From Ch128b sp964527925 (GTDB taxonomy: Bacteria > Bacteroidota > Ignavibacteria > Ch128b), in assembly GCA_964527925.1 (NCBI GenBank), contig CAZGQO010000012.1, positions 1 through 64,000 on the forward strand: a stretch of DNA of 64,000 nucleotides. Direction: 5' to 3'. A model generated the notes under the pieces. It was not told the origin of the DNA. It searched no databases and was given only the letters and a program-made list of their open reading frames with translations. Positions 45,654 to 54,391 of the stretch are shown in pieces (position 1 is the first letter of the stretch; the number at the start of each line of letters is the position of its first letter). Made by a program: the position numbers and the translations under genes.

Positions 45654-46213
45654 AACCTTCACAAAAAAATATCACTGTTAGAGACCTCATAATTGAATAT
45701 TTTAAAAAATATCCCAAACAAGATTTAAAGCATGGCCCTGTCGTTGATTATGTTGAGAAAAAATATCTAAAAAAGATGAATAAGAAACCTCGAGATGTAT
45801 GGAGAGAAATCAGGAGACTTTATCAGGAAGGTTTTTTGATAAAGTTGAAGATGGTTGTAAATAGGTATGATCCTGATTTCATTAATGATAGTGAATTGCA
45901 ACATTTCTCAGACCATATTAAGAAAAAAATATTTGAAAGAGATAATTATAAATGTGTGGTCTGTGGTAGAGGTTTGGAAGATGGGATTGAAATTCATGTT
46001 GATCACAAAGTTCCACTATCACGAGGTGGGGATAATTCAATTGAAAATGGGCAAACTTTGTGTTCTGAACATAATTTATTAAAGAAAAATTATTCACAAA
46101 CAGAATTTGGTAAAAGGTTAGTTATAGATCTTTACGAAAAAGCATTAAAAATAGGAGATAATAGAATTATTAAATTCTGCAAGTCAATCTTTGATGTTTA
46201 TAATTCTTTTTAA
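45650..46213 (+). CDS. HNH-type restriction endonuclease
   Basis: 187 residues starting at TTG that overlaps the methyltransferase stop. N-terminal half looks like a winged helix (VRDLIIEYFKKYPKQDLKHG, then WREIRRLYQEGFLIKLK). C-terminal HNH domain: FERDNYKCVVCGRG with a CxxC zinc site, HVDHKVPLSRGGDNSIENGQTLCSEHN with the His-Asn-His order and second zinc pair. All key residues are present, so it may still be active. The pairing identifies a type II restriction-modification system; its site cannot be read from sequence. Confidence 0.82.
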   Translation: MKPSQKNITVRDLIIEYFKKYPKQDLKHGPVVDYVEKKYLKKMNKKPRDVWREIRRLYQEGFLIKLKMVVNRYDPDFINDSELQHFSDHIKKKIFERDNYKCVVCGRGLEDGIEIHVDHKVPLSRGGDNSIENGQTLCSEHNLLKKNYSQTEFGKRLVIDLYEKALKIGDNRIIKFCKSIFDVYNSF

Positions 46214-46319
46214 GTAAATGGTCATATTAAACGACCAGATGAGAAATAATTGATGTTTACCATATATTATTATATTTGGATTCTTACAAATTTGTTAAAT
46301 CAATATTTTTAGGTTGTCT

Positions 46320-47630
46320 ATGATATCAAATCTTCTTAAACAAATGGGAGTTGTAGGAGCTGGTGGAGCAGGATTCCCAACTTATGTTAAATCACAAGCT
46401 CAGGTAGAATTTGTAATCGCTAACGGTGCTGAATGTGAACCTCTTATTCATAAAGATCTCGAATTAATGCTCCATTTCCCTGATAAAATTATTCAGGGAA
46501 TAAAAATTATGATGGAAGCTACTCAAGCTCGGAAAGGGAAATTTGGAATAAAAGAAAAACATCAGGATGCAATTGATAAAATCTCCAAGTTTATTAAAGG
46601 AACCTCGATTGATTTTACATTTCTTGGTGATTTTTATCCTTCTGGTGATGAATTCGAAGTTGTTTATGCTGCAACTGGCAGATTAATTCCACCAGCTGGA
46701 ATTCCACTTCAGGTTGGTTGCGTGGTAAATAATGTTGAAACTTTGTTTAATGTAGCTAATGCAGTTGAGAATAAACCAGTTGCAAGAAAAATTATTTCAA
46801 TTAGTGGTGAAGTAAAAAATCCAAAAAGTTTTTTTGTACCAATTGGCACATCTTTTCGAGATGTAATTGAGTTAGCAGGAGGAACAACGGTAAGAGAATT
46901 TGCAATCATTGTAAGTGGACTTATGATGGGCTCAATCACTTTTGATTTGGATGATGTTGTAACCAAAACTACTGCTGGATTAATAATTCTTCCCAGAGAT
47001 CATTTTCTCGTCACAAGAAAAACTCAACCACCCGAAAACAGAAATCGAATTGGTAAATCTGCCTGTGATCAGTGCAGTTATTGTACAGAATTTTGTCCTC
47101 GTTATCTGCTTGGTTATGAAGTTATGCCTCACAAAGTTATGCGAAGTCTTGGTTTTACATTGACAGGCGAAGCAATCTGGAATCAATGGGCTGAATTATG
47201 TTGTGCCTGTGGTTTGTGTACACTTTATGCTTGTCCGGAAGATTTATTCCCGAAAGAAGCTTGTGATAAAGCTAAGTTTGATATGCGTCAGGCTGGTATA
47301 AAATTCAAGCAAACCAAAGAAGTTGTTGTTCATCCGATGAAAGAATCAAGGCGAGTACCTCAATCACAGCTGAGAAGAAGATTAAAAGTAGATAATTATG
47401 ATGTCGAAACTCCTTTTGAAGAACTGGATTTCAAACCTGAAGAAGTGAAAATCAAACTTCAACAACACATTGGTAAACCTGCACAACCAATTGTTGAAGT
47501 TGGTGATTATGTAAAAGAGGGTCAGGTGATTGGGGAGGTTTCAGAAAATGATCTCGGTGCATTTATTCATTCAAGTATCGATGGAAAAGTTGTTGAAATA
47601 ACAGATCAACATATCGTTATTAAAAAATAA
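46320..47630 (+). CDS. PduS/RnfC-like iron-sulfur flavoprotein
   Basis: ATG at 46320 chosen (a TTG at 46314 is in frame). 436 residues. MGVVGAGGAGFPTYVK and VIANGAECEPLIHKD form the RnfC/NuoF-like nucleotide and flavin region; an SLBB-like domain follows (EVKNPKSFFVPIGTSFRDVI); two [4Fe-4S] motifs are CDQCSYCTEFCP (about 246) and CCACGLCTLYACP (about 295); a lipoyl-like domain ends the chain. This is the layout of PduS, the cobalamin reductase of propanediol microcompartments. The shell protein gene follows 11 bases later. Confidence 0.87.
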   Translation: MISNLLKQMGVVGAGGAGFPTYVKSQAQVEFVIANGAECEPLIHKDLELMLHFPDKIIQGIKIMMEATQARKGKFGIKEKHQDAIDKISKFIKGTSIDFTFLGDFYPSGDEFEVVYAATGRLIPPAGIPLQVGCVVNNVETLFNVANAVENKPVARKIISISGEVKNPKSFFVPIGTSFRDVIELAGGTTVREFAIIVSGLMMGSITFDLDDVVTKTTAGLIILPRDHFLVTRKTQPPENRNRIGKSACDQCSYCTEFCPRYLLGYEVMPHKVMRSLGFTLTGEAIWNQWAELCCACGLCTLYACPEDLFPKEACDKAKFDMRQAGIKFKQTKEVVVHPMKESRRVPQSQLRRRLKVDNYDVETPFEELDFKPEEVKIKLQQHIGKPAQPIVEVGDYVKEGQVIGEVSENDLGAFIHSSIDGKVVEITDQHIVIKK

Positions 47631-47641
47631 CTGAGGTAAAC

Positions 47642-48193
47642 ATGGAAAGAAATTCAATAGGTTTAATAGAATTAAGTAGTATTGCAGCAGGATTTCAAGT
47701 AACTGATGCAATGTTGAAAGCAGCTGAAGTAGAATTAATTTTATCAAGGACAATTTGTTCAGGGAAATACATGGTTTTAGTTCGTGGAGAAGTTGCTGCT
47801 GTTCAAAGTGCTGTTGATGCTGGTGCTGAAGCTGGTAATTTTTCAGTGATTGATACATTCGTAATTCCAAATGTCCACGAATCTATTTTCCCTGCAATTG
47901 CTGGTACAACAAAAGTTGAAATGCTCGAAGCATTGGGAATTATTGAATCTTTTTCTGTTGCTTCTTTAATTGAAGGCGCCGATGCTGCAGTTAAAGCAGC
48001 AAATGTAAAATTAATTGAAGTTAGACTTGCAATGGCTTTAGGTGGAAAAGCTTTTGCGACTTTAACAGGTGAAGTAGCTGCTGTTCAAAGTGCTGTTGAT
48101 GCTGGTGCATATGTTATTGGTAAGAAAGGATTGCTTGTAAATAAAGTCGTAATTCCTCAACCAAGATCTGAATTACTAAACGAAATGATTTAA
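47642..48193 (+). CDS. Tandem-domain microcompartment shell protein, PduT-like
   Basis: 183 residues, two BMC domains (about 4-88 and 95-180). IGLIELSSIAAGFQVTDAML and VEMLEALGIIESFSVASLIEGADAA are the first helices of each. C39 in RTICSGKY occupies the place of the PduT cysteine (C38) that binds one [4Fe-4S] cluster at the pore of the trimer, so the protein may pass electrons across a shell, in line with the PduS-like neighbour. No BMC hexamer, pentamer or signature enzyme genes are in the window. The two domains share a 32-bp identical DNA segment. Confidence 0.92.
   Translation: MERNSIGLIELSSIAAGFQVTDAMLKAAEVELILSRTICSGKYMVLVRGEVAAVQSAVDAGAEAGNFSVIDTFVIPNVHESIFPAIAGTTKVEMLEALGIIESFSVASLIEGADAAVKAANVKLIEVRLAMALGGKAFATLTGEVAAVQSAVDAGAYVIGKKGLLVNKVVIPQPRSELLNEMI
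47795..48108 (+). repeat. 32-bp exact direct repeat within the shell gene
   Basis: The same 32 bases, beginning GCTGCTGTTCAAAGTGCTGT, occur at 47795-47826 and 48077-48108, encoding AAVQSAVDAGA in the same place of both BMC domains. The rest of the two domains has diverged strongly, so the identity suggests recent gene conversion or strong constraint. Confidence 0.9.
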
Positions 48194-48227
48194 AATCTTC
48201 AATAAAAGTCTTTAAAGAAATTTCATT

Positions 48228-49754
48228 TTAGAATTTTTTCAATAATTCAGGTAAGACTTTAATTCCTTTTAGGATCTTCTTAAAAATTTTCATATCGAAA
48301 AGAAATTCAGTGGCAGCTATGATTTTCTCTGTTCGTTTCTGTGAATAATTAAACCACCATAATTTTTTCTGCCATGTAAAACTATCAGTGTTGTAATATT
48401 TTTCGTAAACCATTTCCATTATACCACTTCTGCTGTGAACTCTTCCATTTCCACTCATTTTAATTCCACCAACAATTGCCTCACCCGCACCGAAATAACT
48501 AATTGAATCATTTATCAGAACAGATCCACTTTTGATCTTTTTGGCAATTTGAATTCCAAGTTTGATATTTTTTGTCCACACCGAAGCTGAAAGTCCATAA
48601 TTAGAATCATTCGCTAAATTAATTGCCTCATCAATTGATTTGAATTTCATCACTGGAATAACTGGTCCGAATGTTTCTTCCTGCATAACTTTCATTGAGT
48701 GATTTACATCGATTAATAAAGTTGGTTGAACAAAATTTCCATCAATTTTTGCACCAAATAAAATTTTTGCACCTTTTTCTAATGCATCTTCGATTTGATC
48801 TTTAATAATTTGAACTTGTTTAGTTAATTTGATATTTGAGTAATCATAATACATCGATTCTGAAAATGATTTTATGTTCTTAAGACAATCAATCATTTTT
48901 GAGATAAAAGAATCAAAAATTTTTTCATCGACATATACTCGTTCAATTGAAACACATGTCTGACCTGCATTCATCAAGCATCCCCAGAGAATTCCCTGTA
49001 CAGTTCTATCTAAATCAGAATCCTCGAGCACAATGGCTGGATCTTTTCCTCCAAGTTCAAGTGAAACGGGCAAAAGTTTTTCAGCTGTAGCTTTTGCGAT
49101 AATTTTTCCAACAGCTGTACTTCCCGTGAAAAACAATTTATCAATCGGACTTTTAACAAGAGCTTCACCAACTTCGGCTTCACCATAAATTGTGTTGAAA
49201 ACACCTTCGGGAATTCCTGTGGAGTTAATTAATTCGTCTATTTTTTTCCCAACCAACGATGTCCATTCAGATGGTTTGAAGATTACCGCATTGCCTGCAA
49301 TCAACGCAGGAATAATTTGACCCATTGGGAGTAACAGAGGATAATTCCACGGGCTTATTATTCCAATAACACCATAAGGTTCATATTCAATCCAGCTTTT
49401 TTTGTGAATCATCACCGGAAGTTTTATTCTTTCTTTATGAGGTTTTAGAAATTTGGAGGACTTTTTTAGATAATAACTTGCAATGCTCAGAGTTGGAATA
49501 ATTTCAGTTGAGTAACTTTCAAAAATTGGTTTACCATTTTCCTTAGTAATCAAATTGGCAATTTCATCTCTATTCTGGTAAATAAGTTCTTTCAACTTTG
49601 AAATAAATTTCAATCGTTCTCTGAGATGTAGATTTTTGAAGTGTTGTTGAGCCGATCTTGCTTTTTCAACAATCAATGAAACTTCTTCTGGGTTGGTTCT
49701 AAGAACTTCACCGATTTTTTCATTTGTGTTTGGATTGTAAGATTCAATCAACAC
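48228..49754 (-). CDS. NAD(P)-dependent aldehyde dehydrogenase
   Basis: 508 residues from a GTG at 49754, with GGAGGG upstream; overlaps the nuclease gene by 7 bases. Motifs: GVIGIISPWNYPLLLP, catalytic E233 in LELGGKDPA and C267 in NAGQTCVS, and EETFGPVIPV. It is a classical, non-acylating ALDH. The extra C-terminal 60 residues end in a basic, hydrophobic helix (about 480-508) that may touch the membrane. It could oxidise aminoadipate semialdehyde made by the lysine genes, but substrate is not determined by sequence. Confidence 0.9.
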   Translation of the reverse strand: MLIESYNPNTNEKIGEVLRTNPEEVSLIVEKARSAQQHFKNLHLRERLKFISKLKELIYQNRDEIANLITKENGKPIFESYSTEIIPTLSIASYYLKKSSKFLKPHKERIKLPVMIHKKSWIEYEPYGVIGIISPWNYPLLLPMGQIIPALIAGNAVIFKPSEWTSLVGKKIDELINSTGIPEGVFNTIYGEAEVGEALVKSPIDKLFFTGSTAVGKIIAKATAEKLLPVSLELGGKDPAIVLEDSDLDRTVQGILWGCLMNAGQTCVSIERVYVDEKIFDSFISKMIDCLKNIKSFSESMYYDYSNIKLTKQVQIIKDQIEDALEKGAKILFGAKIDGNFVQPTLLIDVNHSMKVMQEETFGPVIPVMKFKSIDEAINLANDSNYGLSASVWTKNIKLGIQIAKKIKSGSVLINDSISYFGAGEAIVGGIKMSGNGRVHSRSGIMEMVYEKYYNTDSFTWQKKLWWFNYSQKRTEKIIAATEFLFDMKIFKKILKGIKVLPELLKKF

Positions 49755-51394
49755 GAACCCTCCAGAATAGTTAATCTTAATTTTTCATAAAATACTTCTT
49801 GAGAAAGATTTGAAGTATAAATTATTTTATAATTTGACTTTTGATTTACCAGATAGTTGGAGATGATTTTTATCTTCTCAATATTAAGTGATAAATCAAA
49901 ATCAATCTGATGTTCTGCTAAATACTCTTCAACTACTTCGAAGAGGAAACTATCATTCTCTTCATATTTTTTAATGAAAACTACGATTCCATTTTTTAAT
50001 CCAACAATTTCCGCAGGCTTCAACTTCTCGAAAATTATGATGATTGCATTGATCGAATTAATTGGTTCTTTTAATACTTTAATTTTGCTGATGCTGTTAA
50101 TAATTACTTTAATTGAATCACGAACTTTGGCAGCTTCCTCAAATTTCTGACGATGAGAGAATTCCTTCATTTTATCAATTAATCGATTCAGGATAGAGAG
50201 ATTATTCCCCACCAAAAAAGATTTTACAACTTCAATTTCCTGATTGTATTCTTCTTGAATGTTTTTATTTATACAGGGACCGAGGCATCTTTTGATATCA
50301 AGAAGATAACAGGGACGATTTTTTTTCAATGTCTTATCATCACATTCTCTTAACATTGTTGACCTTGAAATCACATCAAGAATTTCTTCGGCTGTTTCTC
50401 TTCGCTGGAATGGACCAAAATAAAGTGCACCACTTCCATTTAATCTGGATGTAACTTCAAGCCTTGGGAATGAGTGATCTGCTTGGAGAGCAATGAATGA
50501 ATATTTTCTAACAATCTTTAAGGCTTTATTAAGTTTTGGTTTATATTTTTTTATCCATTCGGATTCAAGTAAAAAAGCTGAGAGTTCGCTTCCAGTCTCG
50601 ATAAATTCAAGAGAACTGGCGGACCTGATAATTTTTCTTGATCGACTGTCATCACTTCTGAAATAACTTAATACACGGGATCTTAAACTCTTTGCTTTAC
50701 CAATATAAATAATTTCGCTTTTTTTGTTCTTGAAAATGTAAATACCAGGCTTTTGAGGTATGTAAGCAATTTGTTCAGCTAATCCATTTCTTACTTTTAA
50801 TTGAAACAAACTTCGGGTAGGTCTATACTGAAAAGAAATTAAATCATCAAGACTTGAAAATTGGAATTGTTTTGAACCTTCATCAATCAATCGTAATAAT
50901 AAATGAGCAGTAGCCAAAGCATCACCGAGCGCTCGGTGCGCGTTGAGATTTTTAATTCCCAGAAATCTTGTTAAAGAACTTAAGCCATAGCTATCCAATC
51001 CAGGTACAATCCGTCTTCCCAATAATTTTGTACATAAAACTTGAATATCAGGAGGATATATATTTTCCCGTAAGAAACTATGTAAAACAAATTTGTGATC
51101 AAAAGAAGCATTGTGAGCAACAAAAATAGAGTCTTTCAAGAAATCACGAATTTGAAGAACAACCTCGTTAAATTTTGGAGCATTAAAAACATCTTCGTTT
51201 CTAATTCCAGTTAAATCTGTTATAAATGGAGGAATAAAAGTTTCTGGATTAATTAGAGTTGAAAATTTGTCTGTTATTTTAAGGTTCTCAACTTTGACCA
51301 GCGCAATTTCTATTATTCTATCAGTGACTGGATTTAATCCAGTTGTTTCGACATCACATACAACAAATTTTGCATTTTCGATTGATTGATTCAT
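49748..51394 (-). CDS. DnaQ-type exonuclease fused to UvrC-like GIY-YIG nuclease
   Basis: ATG at 51394 (an in-frame TTG lies 9 bases before). 548 residues. DEDDh exonuclease (about 8-170): VVCDVETTGLNP, HNASFDH, HRALGDALA. GIY-YIG domain (about 210-300): GIYIFKNKKSEIIYIGKAKSLRSRV. Then a UvrC-like cysteine region (CYLLDIKRCLGPC) and a UVR motif (EEAAKVRDSI near 425). It lacks the RNase H and HhH parts of UvrC, like Cho. It probably incises damaged DNA and trims ends in one polypeptide. Translationally coupled to the aldehyde dehydrogenase only by position. Confidence 0.9.
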   Translation of the reverse strand: MNQSIENAKFVVCDVETTGLNPVTDRIIEIALVKVENLKITDKFSTLINPETFIPPFITDLTGIRNEDVFNAPKFNEVVLQIRDFLKDSIFVAHNASFDHKFVLHSFLRENIYPPDIQVLCTKLLGRRIVPGLDSYGLSSLTRFLGIKNLNAHRALGDALATAHLLLRLIDEGSKQFQFSSLDDLISFQYRPTRSLFQLKVRNGLAEQIAYIPQKPGIYIFKNKKSEIIYIGKAKSLRSRVLSYFRSDDSRSRKIIRSASSLEFIETGSELSAFLLESEWIKKYKPKLNKALKIVRKYSFIALQADHSFPRLEVTSRLNGSGALYFGPFQRRETAEEILDVISRSTMLRECDDKTLKKNRPCYLLDIKRCLGPCINKNIQEEYNQEIEVVKSFLVGNNLSILNRLIDKMKEFSHRQKFEEAAKVRDSIKVIINSISKIKVLKEPINSINAIIIIFEKLKPAEIVGLKNGIVVFIKKYEENDSFLFEVVEEYLAEHQIDFDLSLNIEKIKIISNYLVNQKSNYKIIYTSNLSQEVFYEKLRLTILEGSC

Positions 51395-51641
51395 ACTCTT
51401 CAAAATTATTTCAAATTAATTTTTAATCAAAAAGAGAAATTCATTGATAATTTAATCAGCGAATAATTAAAAATGATCTTAAGACGAATACAATAAATTT
51501 TATTAATTAACAAGAAATTGATCATCCGATTTTTTTAGCAAGTTCAATTTACTTTTAGGTTTAAGTTAGGGCTTATGTAAAATATTCTAAAAAATCAATT
51601 TATAATCGGCAATTATAAAAAAAACAAACTTTAATGTTTCC

Positions 51642-51672
51642 TTGTTTACGAAATCATATCTAAATAACTTTG
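51642..51672 (+). promoter_or_regulatory. Bacteroidetes-type promoter before acyl-CoA dehydrogenase
   Basis: TTG at 51642-51644 and TAACTTTG at 51665-51672 match the FCB-group pattern TTG-N19-21-TAnnTTTG. The -7 element lies 21 bases before the ATG at 51694. In such AT-rich DNA a chance match is possible. Confidence 0.4.
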
Positions 51673-51693
51673 TAAAAATTTATGGAGCAATAA

Positions 51694-52860
51694 ATGAAAT
51701 TTGAAGGTGTAAATTATTATCATATTGACGATCTTTTTACTGAAGAAGAAAAACTCATTCGCTCAACAATTCGGGGGTTTGTTGAGGATAAAGTAATCCC
51801 GATCATTGAAAAACATTATAGAGAAGGCACTTTTCCAATGCATCTGGTTCCTGAAATGGCTGAGCTTGGAATTTTTGGAGCAACTCTTCCTGAAAAATAT
51901 GGATGTGCAAATCTCAATAATGTCGCTTATGGTTTGATGATGCAAGAGCTCGAAAGAGGTGATAGTGGGATTAGAAGTTTTGCTTCAGTTCAAAGTGCTT
52001 TAGTGATGTATCCCATCTATACCTTTGGAAGTGAAGAACAAAAAGATTACTGGCTTCCAAAACTTGCACGAGCAGAAAAAATTGGTTGCTTTGGTTTAAC
52101 TGAACCTGATTTTGGTTCTAATCCTGGTGGAATGCTAACACGAGCTGAAAAAGTTGATGGCGGATTTATTTTAAACGGAACAAAAATGTGGATTACAAAC
52201 GGAACAATTGCTGATGTTGCAGTTGTATGGGCAAAATTGGATGGTGTTGTTCACGGATTTTTAGTCGAAAAAGACTTTAAAGGATTTTCTGCACCTGAAA
52301 TGAAGAATAAACATTCACTTAGAGCTTCAGTTACTTCAGAACTTGTTCTTGATAATGTCTTTGTACCTGATTCACATTGGCTGCCAAATACACAAGGATT
52401 AAAGTCCGCCTTGATGTGTTTAAGTCAGGCAAGATATGGAATTGCATGGGGTGTGATTGGCTCAATGATGGTCGCATACACAACCGCACTAGATTATGCA
52501 AAATCTCGAGTTCAATTTTCGAAACCGATTGCTGCTTATCAATTGACTCAAGCAAAATTAGTCTGGATGCTTTCCGAAATTACAAAGGCTCAATTGCTCG
52601 TACTTCAACTGGGAAGATTGAAAGATCAGGGTAAGGCAAGATTCACTCACATTTCTCTTGCAAAAAGAAATAATTGTGAAGTTGCTCTTGATATTTGTCG
52701 AGTTGCCAGAGAAATTCTTGGTGCAAATGGAATTCTTGATGAGTATCCAATTATGCGTCATATGGCAAATCTTGAATCGGTTAAAACTTATGAAGGCACT
52801 CACGAAATGCACACTTTAATTGTGGGTGAAGATATTACTGGTTATTCTGCATTTGAATAA
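51694..52860 (+). CDS. Glutaryl-CoA dehydrogenase-like acyl-CoA dehydrogenase
   Basis: 388 residues. FAD-dependent fold with GCFGLTEPDFGSNPGGMLTRA, MWITNGTIADVAVVWAK, and catalytic E367 in YEGTHEMH, followed by GEDITGYSAF. The N-terminal FVEDKVIPIIEKHYREGTFP and serine-rich ERGDSGIRSFASVQSAL are closer to glutaryl-CoA dehydrogenase than to straight-chain enzymes. Would convert glutaryl-CoA to crotonyl-CoA in lysine breakdown, a fit with the operon at 27.4-31.6 kb. Confidence 0.85.
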   Translation: MKFEGVNYYHIDDLFTEEEKLIRSTIRGFVEDKVIPIIEKHYREGTFPMHLVPEMAELGIFGATLPEKYGCANLNNVAYGLMMQELERGDSGIRSFASVQSALVMYPIYTFGSEEQKDYWLPKLARAEKIGCFGLTEPDFGSNPGGMLTRAEKVDGGFILNGTKMWITNGTIADVAVVWAKLDGVVHGFLVEKDFKGFSAPEMKNKHSLRASVTSELVLDNVFVPDSHWLPNTQGLKSALMCLSQARYGIAWGVIGSMMVAYTTALDYAKSRVQFSKPIAAYQLTQAKLVWMLSEITKAQLLVLQLGRLKDQGKARFTHISLAKRNNCEVALDICRVAREILGANGILDEYPIMRHMANLESVKTYEGTHEMHTLIVGEDITGYSAFE

Positions 52861-52912
52861 TAAGCTTTGATATATTTGAAATGAAGTTTTAAACAATTAG
52901 AAAAAAATTATC

Positions 52913-54385
52913 ATGAAAAATAAAATTATATACGAAGCTCTGACTTTTGATGATGTTTTATTGGTTCCGGCTAAATCAACTGTTTTGCCCCGTGATGTTG
53001 ATGTTTCAACAAGATTGACGAATAAAATCAGGTTGAACATTCCATTAATTTCAGCGGCAATGGATACCGTTACCGAATGGCAGATGGCGATTGCAATTGC
53101 TCGTGAAGGTGGAATTGGAATCATTCATAAAAATCTGAGTATTGAAGTACAGGCTGATATGGTCGATAAGGTTAAGCGAAGTGAAAGTGGAATGATTAAA
53201 GATCCCATAACTTTGTTCCCGCATCAAACAATTGCTGAAGCTCTTGAGTTAATGCAAAAGTATAGAATTTCAGGAATACCAATTGTTGATGAAAACAGAA
53301 AACTTCTTGGAATTCTGACAAACAGAGACTTGAGATTTGAGCCTGATCTTTCTTTGAGTGTTGATAAACTAATGACAAAAGAAAACTTGATAACTGCAAA
53401 AGGCAAAATATCTTTGACCGAAGCAGAAAAAATTCTTCAGAAATATAAAATTGAAAAACTCCCTGTTGTCGATAAGAGAAACATATTAATTGGTTTGATA
53501 ACTTTCAAAGACATTCAGAAAAAGAAAAGTTTTCCGAATGCATGTAAAGATAAACACGGAAGATTAAGAGTTGGTGCTGCTGTTGGAATTGATCGTTCAA
53601 CAATGGATAGAGTCGAAGCTTTAAGAAGTGTTGGAGTTGACGTTATAGTTATTGATACTGCTCATGCTCACTCAACAGCTGTTCTCGATACAATCAAAAA
53701 AGTAAAAAAGAAATTTCCTGAACTTGATTTGATTGGCGGAAATGTTGGAACTGCTGAGGCTACAATTGATGTAATTAAAGCTGGTGCTGACTGTGTGAAA
53801 GTTGGTATTGGGCCAGGATCAATTTGCACAACAAGAGTTATTGCTGGAGTTGGAATTCCTCAAATCTCTGCAATCATGGAATGTGCAAAAGCAGCAAAGA
53901 AATACAATATTCCAATCATTGCTGACGGAGGAATTAAACAAACAGGCGATATTGCAAAAGCACTGGCAGCAGGTGCTGATTCAGTAATGATTGGAAGTTT
54001 GTTTGCCGGAACTGAAGAAAGTCCCGGTGAAATAGTTTTGTATGAAGGCAGAAGTTATAAAGTCTATCGTGGGATGGGTTCACTTGAAGCAATGAAAAAG
54101 GGGAGTAAAGATCGATATTTTCAGGATGTTGAAGATGATATTAAAAAATTGGTCCCAGAAGGAATTGAAGGAAGAGTTCCATATCGAGGTCCACTTTCGG
54201 AAACTGTTTATCAGATGATTGGTGGTTTGAGATCTGCAATGGGTTATTGTGGAGTGAAAAACATCAAAGAATTACAGTCTAAAACAAGTTTTGTTAAAAT
54301 TACAGAAGCGGGACTTAAAGAAAGCCATCCGCACGATGTAACTATCACAAAAGAAGCTCCAAACTACAGAGTAAAAGGCAACTAA
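52913..54385 (+). CDS. guaB: IMP dehydrogenase
   Basis: 490 residues. TIM barrel with two inserted CBS domains (about 95-210). Catalytic C305 lies in GIGPGSICTTR, the same number as in E. coli. IADGGIKQTGDIAKALAAGA and the flap region YRGMGSLEAM are standard. It oxidises IMP to XMP, the first step to GMP. An aminopeptidase gene begins 6 bases after the stop. Confidence 0.97.
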   Translation: MKNKIIYEALTFDDVLLVPAKSTVLPRDVDVSTRLTNKIRLNIPLISAAMDTVTEWQMAIAIAREGGIGIIHKNLSIEVQADMVDKVKRSESGMIKDPITLFPHQTIAEALELMQKYRISGIPIVDENRKLLGILTNRDLRFEPDLSLSVDKLMTKENLITAKGKISLTEAEKILQKYKIEKLPVVDKRNILIGLITFKDIQKKKSFPNACKDKHGRLRVGAAVGIDRSTMDRVEALRSVGVDVIVIDTAHAHSTAVLDTIKKVKKKFPELDLIGGNVGTAEATIDVIKAGADCVKVGIGPGSICTTRVIAGVGIPQISAIMECAKAAKKYNIPIIADGGIKQTGDIAKALAAGADSVMIGSLFAGTEESPGEIVLYEGRSYKVYRGMGSLEAMKKGSKDRYFQDVEDDIKKLVPEGIEGRVPYRGPLSETVYQMIGGLRSAMGYCGVKNIKELQSKTSFVKITEAGLKESHPHDVTITKEAPNYRVKGN

Positions 54386-54391
54386 TTGGGT

